Made by a program: the position numbers and the translations under genes. The notes under the pieces were generated by a model, which had not been told where the DNA came from, ran no database searches, and worked only from the letters and a program-made list of their open reading frames with translations. A stretch of 64,000 nucleotides of DNA from the NCBI RefSeq assembly GCF_014805685.1, contig NC_060893.1, positions 11,956,273 through 12,020,272 on the forward strand, written 5' to 3'. Each line of letters starts with the position of its first letter. Position 1 is the first letter of the stretch. Source of the DNA: Silurus meridionalis (taxonomy: Eukaryota; Chordata; Actinopteri; Siluriformes; Siluridae). This document shows positions 15,858 through 36,753 of the stretch, in pieces.

Positions 15858-17062
15858 ATTTCCAGGAAAGATGCGCGCCGCGCGCTTAAAATCCACCGAG
15901 CATCATCTTCAGCAGCGCGCCCACCACCAAGTCCAGCGTAGCCCATATCATCTTAAATCAGCCATAGCGGGGGCAGCTGAACCTGTGTGCGCACGGATCC
16001 TGCAGGTCTAGACAGACATGTTGTTTTTCCTTCTCAGCGGTGCTGCTCGCTGTATGGGAAAATCATGATTGGAGAGAGAGCCAATGCGGCGAGTGGAGAC
16101 TGCTGATGAAAGCGCGTGCGATTCGTCAGAGCATCAGGACGTTCAGTGCACACACAAACACTACGGTTCCCTCTGTCTGAATTCATCACCATCATTTGTA
16201 AGATACAATTTGCAACTGAAATGACACGCAAGAAACAGAATCCATATTCTGATGAAAATCTTTTCCTATCTAGAACGGATCCTATTTCCTGCAGCATCAC
16301 TCGAGCTACCAAGCTTTTTTTCTATCCGAGCTCAGGAATAAACTGCACATATGGATAATTGCACGCATCATTAAGACCTGGTATATCTTTCTGTGAGCAG
16401 ATGGAGTGGGTGGGTGGGTGGGGATTAAGGGATTCCCCAAGGCGTGATCTGTGTACTTTGGCTCTCTTTCTCCATTTTCCCTTGTTTGTTTTCGCCCTTT
16501 CTGTCCTCTCCCATTTATACTGGGTTGTTTTTTTTTCCCTTTTCTTGTTACCAATAAAAAGAAGTCTATATTACCTGGTGTTTGAAAGATTTTTAAGCAT
16601 GTAAATCATTTAATGAAGGATTATAAATAATTACATCATCAGTTTGACTAGGACACTAATCTAAATGTATCTAAAAAAATTACTATAGAAAAACTCATAT
16701 TGAAATAATACTAATTACCTTATTTGGCCAGCGGATGGAGACAAAACAGACTCCACACAGCTGTGTGAAATACTTTATCCACTCTGGCATGTGATATACT
16801 GGATCTCTATTCTTAAATCATGATTCATGTGACTATGCTTCCCGACATACCTATAAAATCTCTTTACCATCTATTACTGTAATACTGGCCCCAGAGCTTC
16901 CTAAATTTTATAGTATGAATTTGTTTTAATTACATTGTTGGCATCATACTGTAATTTTTTGGTCCTTTTCCAGCTGTATGTGTTACTACAAACAATAGAG
17001 CATTTAATACAAGAGAAGCAAAGAAAATCCACAGTTTCAGAATGCTCAATTCATCAAATGTT

Positions 17063-17082
17063 GACGGACGGACGGACGGACG

Positions 17083-17169
<87 letters not shown>
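17063..17169. repeat. (GACG)n(GACA)n(GATA)n compound microsatellite
   Basis: Three successive tetranucleotide blocks, GACG then GACA then GATA, each differing by one base. This is typical of stepwise repeat evolution. Confidence 0.95.
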
Positions 17170-17804
17170 GGGCCCAGCTGCTTACTAAAAGTTTGAATGT
17201 TTGGATTTCACTAAGTAGAATAGAATGATGGCTGTCATCTAGAAGTTTTAGAAGACTCTCTCAACAAATGAAAGTCATCAGAATAATTTGCAGGGAGCAG
17301 TTTGCATGAATATAAAGAAGTCTGGGGTTACTGGAGTTAAGACTGGTCATAGATGTGTCCTCCCAACTTGTTTGACACTGTTTTACTATTTAGAAATTGT
17401 ACTTTTAAAAGCAGTAGCACGTCTAGTGCATAGACACATCACTCTTCCATAAAAATAAAAATAAACACTTCTGTTTCATATTACACATATTATGCATCTA
17501 CAATCTTTCTGCTTCTTTTTTTTTTTCCATCAGGGAAGCCAGTGCTTCTGGAGACTGGACTGTTTTGAGTGCATGGATGGATGAGATGGATGGTGGGGGA
17601 GTGTGCAGGCTATGAACTTCTCATACCTGAAGCTGTGTGTAATATGTCTTAGTGCTGTGTGGTTACAGTTGGTCACAGACTCTGGGCTGACAGGAAGCTT
17701 GTCTACTGAGATAAAGACAAAGACATCCAACTGTCAATCAAGTCCCAGGCCTGCAGTACTTGACTTCTGGTCTTAGACTTCAAATTCTGTCTAAGTAAAT
17801 GTAA

Positions 17805-17810
<6 letters not shown>

Positions 17811-17864
<54 letters not shown>
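17811..17864. repeat. (GT)n microsatellite
   Basis: Pure dinucleotide run in the spi1 upstream region. Confidence 0.95.
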
Positions 17865-17868
<4 letters not shown>

Positions 17869-18364
17869 GCTGTACAGGCAGGTGGATGAGGGGCTGAGTG
17901 AATTCTTTTCTCTTTTGCTAGATGAGCTAAACTAAGAAAACAGTTACAGTGAGGATGGAGCTCTTCTGGTCTGTTGTGCAACATAGACAGTCAGGGTGAA
18001 CAGATGTAACGGACTTCCTGTGCTGCCAAAAAATACTCTGCAACACACTGTTGGGAAAACACGAAAGCGCACACATACACACCAATATGACTTTTAAAAA
18101 TAGATTTAAATTATCAGTCAGGTAGTCAGACAACATCAAACTGCCATTTGACTTCCACATAACCGTTAATGTAGACACATGAATTAATAGAGAATGTAAA
18201 CACAAGAAAATAGTTTGATTGTTTTATGGGAACAAATGTTGGTTAGTGATTACAGCAGAAAAATCTCGGAGCTGGAGATTATCTACCACAGATATTTACA
18301 TATACATGCTGACCAGGGGAAATGAATCTGAAAGCTCCCGACTTCTGCATTTTTTTTTTACCAC

Positions 18365-18368
<4 letters not shown>

Positions 18369-18439
<71 letters not shown>
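18369..18439. repeat. (GT)n microsatellite with one interruption
   Basis: GT run broken once by a C near its middle, about 1.3 kb upstream of spi1. Confidence 0.95.
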
Positions 18440-19739
18440 AAGGCTTGAGAGCTAATAAAATTCTGCTACTGTTTTTTCCTAATTGTACACATATAGTTCG
18501 ACTTTAAATAGAATTTTTAAGACCGTTGAGACTGGTGTTTATGATCTTTTGACTCTAAATACCTTAAATGTCATACACTTCAGCTAACATAAATGAATTC
18601 TTAGTGTTGAAAAAAAGCTACAGGTTATTCATTTGTGTGTTGTAGCTTTCGATCTGTTATTAGTGTATGCAATGTAAATGAGCATTAAATGGGATTTTAA
18701 ATGTATTTAAATAACATATAAGTTCTTGCTTTTTTTTTTCTCAATTAATTACAGATATATTTCACATATGTAACCGAGGCTGTGGATGATAATAAACTCA
18801 CTAAACAACAATGGAAGCACCAAACAGATCTAAAAAGGGGTCTATGAAATCCCCTTTATGGAATGGTCTTGTGTGCTGCAACAGGAGCTACTTCCTCAAA
18901 CCTACTGACAACAGTGGGACGCTTTGATTAAAAAAAGGAACAAGAATCTTTTGGAACTTCACTTTCGGTTAACCCTGATGTTTGTGACACTCTCAGGCAC
19001 ATAAAATGAATTATATCTAACAAAAAAATTTCCCTTGCGTTTATTGGGTTAGTATTTTTGCAAACAAAGGGTCTTCCTGTAGACTGTAGGATAAAATATT
19101 TCCAATTTCCAAATAATCATACCTGTAACGCTGTAATTTCCATGCATACATAGATGTCTGGAAATCCATTTCAGACATCTTTCACAGTATTGATCTTTTC
19201 ATGACACTAAGTCTCATGGCAAAAACTTGAACTTTTCTACAGCAAATTAACTTTTAGGGGGGGTACATTTAAGTGCATTTTATATTAAGGACACATTTTT
19301 AAAGCGTGAAACATTCAGTGTTTAGAAGATTAAGAAGAACTTCAAAAGACTGTAAAATCTAAAATAATTGGTAATATGTATATTATAAAGTATCAATGGA
19401 AATAAAAGAAAGAAAATTTAATCTGGCAAATGGCAAGCAAGTAGAAAGAAAGTAGAATCAGGTCAATAGCAAATCTGTGACTGGATTGGCTGCTCTGAAG
19501 TGATAGAACTATGGAGTGAACTACAATTCTTCACAGGCACCATCCTTCTGACATGATCAAAATCAGGAACTGTCAGTGCAGAGTGAAGAGCCAGTAAGGG
19601 GCAATAAAGTGCAGACCTCTAGAGGCATTTGTCACCATTTCACTTTCTTTTCTTTATTTGTAGTGTAACAGTTGAGTGGAAAAAATATATTTTTTCTACT
19701 TTTGTTCCTTATGTAACAGTAAAGTATAATTGGAGCTGT

Positions 19740-22410
19740 ATGTTTGAGAAGATTTTACATTACAGAATGGAGGGTTGTGTCATTTCATCAGTAAGTATAT
19801 GCTTGTATTGTCACGAGTGTAGAGTAAAAATCTGTGGCACTCAATACTTATACTGAATAGTAACATCATGTATTTGGTACTGATTATATTAATAAATTGC
19901 AATGAAGAAAGCGTGTACGTGTAAGGTTTAATTAAGAGCTTATTTATAATAGAGTACATATTAATTATTATTATTTTAAATAGTAGTAGCAGTAGTACTA
20001 TTATTACAGTCATTATTATTATACTGAATTTAAATACATTCATGCATGTTTTTGCACATTTTTATAATAAAATATTCTCTGTTTCTCAAAAATTCAGTCA
20101 TCAGACGAAATCGTTGCATATGATCAAGTTTTCCGACCGCCGCAATATGATATTTACCCATACATAACCAGTGATCCAGATGGTCACATAGGTAAGTAAA
20201 ACAATTTCTTTAAGCTTTATATTCTGTTTGTTGTCTTTTTTGTTAATTGTTTTGGGCAATAGAATGATGCAAATGCTTTTAAAGAACTAGATAAATTGTG
20301 ATTCTGATTAAGTAACATAAAAAACATAGCTGTCAGCATTATAAATTCTTTATTAATTAATTATAAGTTTTAAAACATTTTAGCAAAATACATTAAACCT
20401 GTTTCAATTCTAACTAGAGTAAACAGTTCTTTATTAATATATCATTTAAAAAAGGGCAGATTTTTTTTGGTCCAAAACCTATTGAGCGATTTAGTAAAAA
20501 TGTTGATAAAATGTGTTTCTAAATGTGGATTATTAATTTCAATCATTTAATAAACAAACAAAAAGAACAAAGAACAATTATTAAGTGTTCAGGAAATAGT
20601 TTACGGCTTTGCAATAGTGCACAAATTTGTGCTAATTTTGTGAGTTGTAGTCAATTTCCACTGCGGCTACAATCTGATACAAGCACCTCCTAATGCTTAA
20701 CAAGTCAAGTGAACTGATTTTAGCCAATATTATAAAAACACATTAAGAAAAAAAATTTACTTGCAATTATTTTAAATAGACAACCTATCAATCTAGCGAA
20801 AATTATAAAATCTATGTTTGTTCCATCTGGGTGTTCAACATAACTGCAGCTACCATTTCTGTCACTTTTTAAACCAAGGCAATATATTAACATTGTGCAC
20901 TGTGTATAATTTCCAGATCCACCTGTTTCGTTTGCTGCCCCAGTAACTGTTCATGCTTTACTTGGCAAGTAATGATGTTAGATTTCCTAACGGCAGAGGT
21001 TAAAGACGGCAACAATCTCCTCTAAATCTAAACAGATTTGCTCTTAATCTTAGATCATACTTCTCCTTTACTCATTACTTTCATCATATTAGAAAATTTA
21101 CATACATTTATAGCGAGTATCCATTACATTACTCTGAGCCTACTGGATATGATATTTAGTGATAAGATATATAACATGATTTTCTCACAATGATTTAGTA
21201 GTCAGTACATATTCTAAACTAAACACAACACTAAACACAACTAGTTGTAGTATCTAACATTTTACAAATCTTTCTAGGTACAAAACAACTGGACAGCAAC
21301 TGCAATCTCTTCATAATCTTAACAAATGTAAAAATGTTGAAGCCCTGCAAATAAATGTTCTGGTTTATAACACAATTACTGTTACCATTATTAAATGTGC
21401 TAAATATCTTTTAATTTGTTGATGTTGTCTTTTGTACTGTTTTATATCTAAGAGACTAATAGCAAACATTTTGTCTTCACTAAGAATACGTTGAAAACTT
21501 GCTTTCTTTCCCTCTTCCAGAGAGTGGATGGGACTACCACACTGATCACCCTCACCAAAGTGAGCTGGAGGTCCCATCAAGTAGTCACTTCACTGAACTA
21601 CATCCTGCCACCTACTACTATAGTGATATGGAGTCTTACCACCCGTCTCTGGATTCAGGCCTGGGGGCTTTTGTGCCTGTCACACCTCAGGTTTGTACTA
21701 AAACAGTTATTAATGACACTGCATGCTATACAGTGCTTTCTTATATTATGTATGTGTGTATGGATACATTAAGGGCCAGATGAAGTGTTTGAAAATTCCT
21801 AGTCCTTGGGGCAGTATTCAGCAGTCTGGTTATTTCCCTGCTCAAACACGTGATTTAACTAACTACTATGTTCAAGTTCAAGTCACCAAAGTGTCAAAAC
21901 CTTACACTTCCAAAATGTAGGAACCCCTTTTCCAGGAATAGGTATGTTATTGGAAACTGGTTTATGTACAGGAACTGTACTACATAATAAAAATATATTT
22001 AAATCTTTTTTTTATAAAATTGTTTAACCTTTTGTGTTTTCATATTTTGCCCTGTAGTGAAAGAGAGAAAGAGCTTCAGTATGCAATTGGCAGTTTACTG
22101 CAATGCATCTATGTAGTCCCTTTGCAAGTCAATCCTAAATGTAGGATTAAGGTCCACAATAAACACATTATGATGCACTGAACATTAGGTATAAGAGTTA
22201 AGCTAAAGTTAATTAATGAGTCATTAAGAGGTGGGTAAATAAACATAATGGGGCTGAAGGAGATGAGCACGAGGCAGGATGTTACAGAGGCCATCTGCAC
22301 TGAGAACCACTGAAACACTCCAGTCACACGGACTGATTGCTCAACACGGTCTTTTCCTGACTGAAGACTGCGGCCACTGCCATGATTCAATCAGGGGCAT
22401 GCTAAGCACG

Positions 22411-22481
<71 letters not shown>

Positions 22482-25433
22482 CACGAATGGTTAAACCTTA
22501 CATTCTTTTAACACAAGAGCTTATTTTAACTGTGGATTCATTAAACGTGTATAATACAATAATTTTATACAAACTTTAAGTTAACAGATATTATACATAT
22601 GACCAACAACCACAACACATTTCAACAATATGAATATATTTCTTCGCAGTTACTTGCAAGAAAACATAAAAGCCATAAAAATTAAAAAAAGAAAAAATTA
22701 AAATGATACATAAGTGACTGCTAAATGTTTCATGCCTCTTTTCTCTGACACAATAGCTTTAGTAGTTCCTCTTTCATTGTAAGGTAATTCTGTGGTTTCC
22801 GAGTATACGACTGCTGTTTCAAAATTGTGTCAACTTAGCATGTTTCTTGTCCATAGCACAATAAACACTGACAAAACAGTATAGCTTGCCTAATAAAATG
22901 GTCACAGTTTGAGATTAGTAGTTACAAAGTAAAAAGCGATTTTAAAAAAATTATAGTATTTTACAAATCTTATTTGTTGTAGGTGCCAATTAGCTAGTGG
23001 CCGAATTTGTATTGGTAGAAAAAGAACAGACTCATTTGCATCAAGGTTTATTTTCTAGAATCTCCCTATTGCACCATACAATACATAGCTATTAACATTA
23101 CTTCTAACTAGGAAATAACTACACTATGCTTTCTCTCTCACAGATTACTGCCTAGCTCTGGAGTTAAGTTATGGAGTATTGAGTTATCATGTTTTAGCTG
23201 AGCAAGGCTGCTTTAACACTTTTTCTTTTTTTTTTTTGAAGATAAAAGTGCTGCTAAAGGCTTTTGTGCAGATTTAAGAAAAAAAGGGGTTCTGCACACT
23301 GTCGAGACTGGCAGTGTAGTAATTTTGTATAAGAGATTAAATTTAAAAGCTTAACCCAGTAGCCTGGGTCAGCATCCTCATCCTCATCCTCATCCAAAGC
23401 CTGCTGAGTTAAATCACACCTTGCTGGATTGACTCATATTGGACCCAGTACTAGATTTTTTATAGATCTAAATTGTTATTCTTAAGCCAGCGTTTTTTAA
23501 AGTGCAGACAATTTTTCTTGAAAGAATACAAGGAAGCCTAGTCTAAACACTGTTTGTACATTGACTGATTTTCTATAGTATTCCAAAAATATTTTGCTTA
23601 ATTTTTTAATTTAAATTTCTGCTTTGGCTCAGCAAAAAAAAAAAAAAAAAGACACTGATTTAGACAAAGCAATCAATGAATATTGTTTTTTCCCCACAGT
23701 TTGCTTATGTCTCCCACCCACTGTATCAACGCTCTCCTCCTGCCCACTGCAGTACAGACGATGAGGATGCAGGGCCACGTAGTCCACCATTTGAGGTGTC
23801 TGAGGGAGAAGAGGACCATGAGACACTCCTTGCTAGCACATCCACTGGCATAACAGGTAAAGAGAAACTGAATGCATAAAAGCCAGGTAACATTCCACTG
23901 TGGCTCATTTCATATATTATGCGGATAAGAAAATCATGGTAAAACTTTAACACAGAGGGTGCTGTTTTCCAAACTCTTTGTGATGCCGGTTGTAACCGGG
24001 TCAATAGTGGCTCAGTGCTTGAACCTCTGGACAGGTAATATTAGGGCTGTGAGTTTAAGCCCTTGGCATTGCCAAGCTGCCACTGTTAAATCCTTGACCA
24101 AGAATAATAGAATTGTTTCTGCTCTAGAGCTGTTGATTAATGGTTGACTCTGCTCTGTTATCATCTTTGTAACAGCTTGACAAAGAAAACAACAGTAGTC
24201 ACCCTGTAATAGTGAAATTAAGGCTACATTCTTTTAAAAAGCCGTGCTAAAGGTCTTACCAGCTAATAGTGCAGCAGTTTGAAATATTCCATAGACGATG
24301 ATTAAATATTCCATATACATTTGTGCAAAGTGATTTTGTTGTTAGGCACACAACTCATGTGTCATGTTTGGCCATGCATTACTTCTGGCAGTTTTGCACA
24401 AAATGACCTGACCCCTCTTACTAAAGATGTGCACAGGAGAGCAAATTGTTTCTTGTACTGTTTCTAAGCCTTGCATAACTCAATTTAATCACATAACTGG
24501 CAGCACAGTAAACCTCAGGAAAACCCTGACTCACACATAGCAGTAGGAAGTAAATAGCAGTGAAAGAACAGTGTAGGTGTTTCATGTAATTTTTGTAAAA
24601 AGACTGAACCTCCTGGGACACTGAAAAGGGAATGTAGGAAGTTTAGGCAGAATTTCCCCAACAACCAATGATGAAATTCCTCATTTAAAAACTAAAGGCT
24701 ACAGTGCATTGGTTTCTACACCAATCTTCCCTACACATGCCATCATTACTTTTTTTCCCTTGATCACATGGTATTATAATCTCTGCTATTGTCTTCACTT
24801 GTTTTGTTGGAGTTCACATGGAATTTACACCATTTTGTTACTGACAATTTGAGTTTTACAGAGTTGATAAACAGAGTTTATCATAAACATGTAGGAAATT
24901 ATAATGAAACTATTAATTAGCTATTTGTACTTTAAATATAATAAAGTGTTACAAAGGTTAGAAAATCAGAATATGATGGCTATATTGGTAAATGCATATA
25001 TAATCACCCAGCTCTAAAGAAAAATAAATGAAGTATAAAAGTGTGGTGAGAAGGTGGAAAGCTACCATGCCCCTTGAACACTGTTTTATATGTCTTGTTT
25101 TTTTTTTATTCTGGTCCTTCAGGCAACAAAAGAAAAATGCGTCTTTATCAGTTCCTTCTGGAGCTGCTTAGAGATGGGGATATGAAAGACTGCATTTGGT
25201 GGGTGGACAGAGAAAGAGGCACCTTTCAGTTCTCTTCCAAACACAAGGAGATACTGGCTAGCCGCTGGGGCCAGCAGAAGGGCAACCGCAAGAGAATGAC
25301 CTATCAGAAGATGGCTAGAGCCCTCCGTAACTACGGCAAAACAGGGGAGGTCAAAAAAGTCAAGAAGAAATTAACATACCAGTTCAGTAGTGAGGTGCTG
25401 AGGAAAATGTTAACAGAGAAAAAATATCTCTGA
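19740..25433 (+). CDS. spi1: Transcription factor PU.1 (ETS family)
   Basis: Master myeloid and B-lineage transcription factor that binds purine-rich GGAA sites. Five coding exons: 19740-19790, 20098-20191, 21521-21690, 23700-23856 and 25123-25433. All borders are GT-AG and the phases fit; the full frame is 260 residues. The N-terminal acidic and aromatic part reads [18 protein letters not shown] and [15 protein letters not shown], matching the PU.1 transactivation region. Exon 4 encodes a PEST-like stretch, [14 protein letters not shown]. The last exon carries the whole ETS domain from about residue 164: [56 protein letters not shown] with the DNA-contacting arginines, and [19 protein letters not shown]. 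Start choice is open: ATG at 19740 ([12 protein letters not shown], resembling the MLQACKMEG of mammals) or in-frame ATG at 19767 (MEG). Zebrafish has two copies; lrrk2 linkage suggests spi1a, unproven. Confidence 0.95.
22409..22479. repeat. (CA)n microsatellite in spi1 intron 3
   Basis: CA run preceded by a mixed CG/CA lead. Confidence 0.95.
23998..24180 (+). mobile_element. Degenerate tRNA-derived SINE in spi1 intron 4
   Basis: Box A-like GTGGCTCAGTGC and box B-like GAGTTTAAGCC are spaced as in a tRNA promoter. They are followed by CCAAGCTGCCACTGTTAAAT, close to the body of the SINE at 59081. It is diverged and lacks a clear tail. Confidence 0.55.
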
Positions 25434-26673
25434 GGGAGGATTCGCTCCATGACCACAGAGGCAGGGCTTTTTTTCCCCCCCTCAATATTTTCTCAGGGAC
25501 TCCACATACACTATATCTAGGACACTTGTAGGCATTGGGTGTTTTAGGGTATTGCTTCCTTCTGCACTCAACCATGGAAACTAAAATATCTTTGATAATG
25601 ATTGAAAGTATGACTAGTTCCACGAATCTGAAAGGCCTAATGGTTTCTTTATGAAATGGGAAACTACTGTTAATAGCAGATAAAGGTCTCTGTGTGGATT
25701 AGGGAACTTGAGTGTGTACTGTCCCCTACAGGCTTAACATTTACATTGCACAAACATAATCCATAATAATCCTGACAATTTCTTACTGTCATCAAAAATG
25801 CTTACACAGAAATAATAACAGAACATACTATATGTAAAAGTTTTATTTATATTTTTAAATAATGACATATAAATTCCAAATGTAATGGCTGTGTAGGTGG
25901 TTTGCTGGCATTCGAAATGGAAGAAGGAATCTTATTATAATTAAAATATATATGAACATTTACTGTCACTTGTGTATAAATGTATCGTTTTTGAGAATTC
26001 TTTACAACAGAAGTGTGTGTACACGGATTGTATTTCTAAACCATCAAGAATACTGAGACTTGTTAGATTACTGGACTGTTTCAAAAATTATACAAACCAA
26101 AATTACAGTACATCTTTTAAGAAATGAAGGAGATTAAGAGAGTGAATAACACGTTTGAGAAAAAAAAAGGACACTTGTGTGACACTTGAGTATGGTTTTG
26201 AAAAATCACAGTCCTCCATAGAAGTTTGTTGATTCAATTATAGGTAGTCTGTTACAAAAAAGAGGTAGAGAAACCAGCACTGCCGTTAGGCAAAGCTGAA
26301 ATACTCCTGCTGAATAAAGAAATAAAAAACTAACTGAAGAAAACTGTCTAGTCACACATTAAATGGCTTTTTTTTTTTATCCCAACTAAAGCAATCTTTT
26401 CACATTCAGCAAAACTCACTCAAGAAAATAGAACAGATCTCTTCTTAAATTCATTAAAGTGTTAGCTATGTACAGAGTAATTAAGGCCTGCTGGATTGTG
26501 TGTAGTCACTCTGTGTACATAGGGTATGTAGGTTTTGATTTGTTCAGCTGAATCTTGTTAATAGTGTGTCTGCTTTAGGTTTAAGGTGTGTTTAGCCCCG
26601 AAGGCAGAAGAATGTTGCTGCTGATTTTTTTTTTTACTTTAATGATGCAGGGTCCAGAAAGATCTTGAAAGTT
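25434..26673. other. spi1 3' UTR and tail-to-tail spacer with clpx
   Basis: Non-coding sequence between convergent genes. An AATAAA hexamer pair at about 26312-26326 is a plausible spi1 polyadenylation signal, which would give a 3' UTR of roughly 0.9 kb. No other feature is seen. Confidence 0.5.
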
Positions 26674-33351
<6,678 letters not shown>

Positions 33352-34539
33352 CTTCTGGGTCAAGAAATGTAGAAAAGCTTTATAAGAGAAAAAAAAATAA
33401 AATGAATATAAGGGTAGATTTACACACTTGAACGCCACCTGCTGCCGAGGAGCTGAAAGAGGATCGTACTCTCTACTGCCAAAACAACGAGCAACAACAA
33501 AACAAACAGTCAAAAAAAAAAAACTACTGCTACTGATACACATGCAGTAAACTTACAGCTACTTTAGAAACAAATGCATATTTTGTAATCCTACAAAACA
33601 ATTAAATGAAGTAAATGAAATACTTCAGTCAAAGTTACTTACAGAAAGAAAGAAAACGATGTCAGAGTTCACATCAGACCCTGACAGTGACACTGACAGC
33701 TCGCCTCCAGCGGATCAACTACAATTAAACTAGAATAAAAGAACAACTGTGCAGTTTATAAAGAATTTCATGTCGAGTTTGACAGTGCTGAAAAACTCCA
33801 AGAGTAAGCAGTTGAGTAATTTGTTCCTCAGCCTGAGATTATGTAACAGTGAGTGAAAGTGTCCCAGCACCAAACCTGTTTTTCTCCCTCCGATATCAAT
33901 AAACACAACACTCGGCGTTTCTTCTTCGTCTGGTTTGTAAAAACAGAGACCTCGTGCATCGTGGCGCCCCCTTTCGGAGACTATTATATCACTTTGTGCA
34001 CACGGATAAACTCCAGGTCACTTTAATATGGACACCTGTACCCTGTTCATGCATGCGGTGAGGGGCGTAGATTACGTGTCCCCCGCACTTTTTTATAAAA
34101 AGTAAATTCGTCCCCCTCACTTTTTAGCGGAGAGTGTGTGTTCACGACATGTTGAGGTTTTAATGGAGCAATGTATACAAATGCAGAGTGATTTAAAATC
34201 CAAAGAGATAAGATAGTCTATACATGACATTCACTCACTCACACACACTCACTCAAATGTGTGTTACCGAACTGTACAACCTGAACTAAACACAATCATC
34301 ACTCATCTCGATCCACTCCACCACCATTTATCTATTTATTATTATTTATACTCGCACCTTGTATTACAGTAGAATGTTTACATGCTGTCTTTGCACCTCC
34401 TTGCTGATGTTTTTTTGCACTATATTGTTCTGTTATGTTTGTACTCTCTCCTGGGTATAGTTTTTACATTTCTCCTTAAACAGTACTGTATAATCAAGTA
34501 TACAGTAGGTTTACTAGTCGGCGCTATACTTGTTTTTTT

Positions 34540-34725
34540 GTCTTGTCTTGTCTTGTGTTGTCTGTCTGTACTGTTTTTTGTTTGCACTGTTTGCACCAGG
34601 TTGCACTGGATGCACTTTATGTTTGTGTTGTTTAGTGTAGCACCAGGGTTCCGGAGGAACGTTGTTTCGCTTTTACTGTGTACCACTGTGTATAGTAAAA
34701 ATGACAATAAAAGCCTCTTGACACG
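34540..34725 (+). mobile_element. L2-type LINE 3' end fragment
   Basis: Contains a (CTTGT)n stretch, a TTTGCAC/TTGCACTGGATGCAC block and the tail AATGACAATAAAAGCCTCTT. It resembles the 3' tail of the LINE at 8608, in the opposite orientation. No coding part is left. Confidence 0.5.
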
Positions 34726-35849
34726 CTTGACACGTATCCATGGCAATCAGTCCCTCACTTGTCACGTCATCATCACGCGCAACAGTACTGTAGCTCGAGT
34801 CGCATCCGCGGTCCCGCGCGCGATCCAACATTCGGTTGCGATGAGCTCAAAGCGGCAAAAAACCTCTTCACTCCTTTTTTTTTTTTTTTTTTTAAACAAA
34901 AAAGTCACGCAGTGGAAGTTGCATATTGCATCCGAATTGTGTTGCACAATGTTTAGTAGCTCTGCCTGTTGCTCTTGTTGAATAATTAGCAAGTTTTAAA
35001 GAATTATAAGGAAAAATAGCTGCTTGGACAAACGTTCACTTTTTTCTGTGTATTTTCCTTAAACTCGTTTATAACGTCTTGTTGTTTTAAGTGTGTTATC
35101 AAAACCCTTCAAATAAGAATAAAGATAATGTTGAAGTGAGATTTTACAGCATGTGTAACTCTGTGTCAGTATGTACACAGAGAGACGAGGACGACGAATA
35201 GTAACATTAAAGATGTGATTTTAATAATAAGGAGCAGGTAAATCACACATACATACAATGTAGTAAAGACGATAACCGACAATGAGTGAAGACAGTGGTG
35301 ATGAGTATAAATAGAGTCCGGGTGAACAGACAGGTGAAGACGGGAAACAAACATGGTGGATGACGGGGTGCAAAGGATGATGGGTAATGTAGTCCAATGA
35401 ATGAGGGTAGCTCACAGGGAAACGTTACAGTATGCTGATAGGAACTATCTTTATTTTATGGGGTGCTCTTTCATTATTGCACTAATTGTACGTTTTGGCA
35501 GTTTTAAGTAGCTTTATATATTGAGATATATGTTTGTTTTAACACTGCATAAAAAGCTACTACTTTTAAACAAACCAGCCAGGAAGCTTAAAAGAAGCTA
35601 AACACTAAATGTTTATTTCATCTCATTGTATAATTGATATTGGGTCTTGACATGTTTGTCAGTTGAGTTCAATACATATTTTCTTTCAATAGTTTGTTTT
35701 GAATTACTTGTTTTATTCCTGAAACATGGACTGTAGAAAAGAACAAAATAAAGTATTATTTGAATGTGCAAGTATCCATTACTGTGTGCCATGTACTGTG
35801 CATACACAAAATACAATTTGAAATATGTAAACAATATACACTTAGTACC

Positions 35850-36000
35850 ATTATAAGGACATTTTTGTACTTATACTCAAAAAGGAGTACACATTACTAC
35901 CTTAGAGTACCAATGTGTACCTTAATGTACAACTATACATTTTGGGGGTAAATAAGGTACAAAGATGTCCTTTTAAGGGTACTGTCCCAGTGGCAAGCTG
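35850..36000. repeat. GTAC-rich interspersed repeat
   Basis: Repeated GTACC/GGTAC words with an inverted layout, for example TAGTACCATT near the left and TAAGGTACA toward the right. It resembles short palindromic MITE-like repeats of teleosts. No coding capacity. Confidence 0.4.
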
Positions 36001-36658
36001 TTTTATTTCTTTCTTTCTGTTTTATAATCATAAAGCATATAAAGCAAAAAAAAATTATGTTTAAAAATAAAACCTGTCAATTACGCAAGGGTTAACTGAA
36101 AAAAAACAAAACAAAAAAAACAGGTAACACTAGTAACCCCCAATTTTGAAATGATGGCTACGCCCCTGCATGCGATTATGTGGTCTATTGGCTGTTGTAA
36201 CACATCAGCCTCGGCGCTGTGCGTATTGTTGTGCGTTCTGAGTTGTAAAGAGTGTTTTTCTAATTTTTCTAAACTTCCTTTAAGTTCAAACCAGTCCAAC
36301 CATTTACTCCTGACCAGGGGCCCCACTAGGGTTTCTGTACCCAGTGGCTAATTTATTTATAAAAAGGACCAATCCCCCAATTATCTAATCTAATCTAATC
36401 CCTCCACGCCATTCTCGTGTTTTCTTATTCACCTGAAGTGACGAGTCAGAACCTCTGAGCTGATCTGTGAAGTACCGCGTTTCTAAATCCTGTGAATGTT
36501 TTAAGTGGACACGCACATACTCGGTACCAAGTGGGCATTCATCGTAGTGTGCTTCCTAACAGATTATTGTGCAAAGAAGCAATTTAAATACCAAAACCAC
36601 CATGGGGTTTTGTTAAACCCCCTGTGTGTCCAGGACCCTTGGAATCGTACTAATCGTA

Positions 36659-36662
<4 letters not shown>

Positions 36663-36749
<87 letters not shown>
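36663..36749. repeat. (TA)n microsatellite
   Basis: Pure TA run of more than 40 units in the clpx-lrrk2 spacer. Confidence 0.95.

Positions 36750-36753
<4 letters not shown>

Larger units (their letters stand above)
15858..19739. other. Intergenic region between head-to-head tmem178b and spi1
   Basis: Contains upstream sequence of both divergent genes. Large GACA/GATA and GT microsatellites lie at 17063-17169, 17811-17864 and 18369-18439. Open frames here are repeat translations or short orphans. The last few hundred bases before 19740 should contain the spi1 5' UTR and promoter. Confidence 0.55.

Noticed and set aside
34382..34981. 199-codon plus-strand open frame
   Set aside because: It runs through a LINE-type 3' tail with (CTTGT)n and poly-T, has no domain, and the opposite strand is also open. 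Not a gene.
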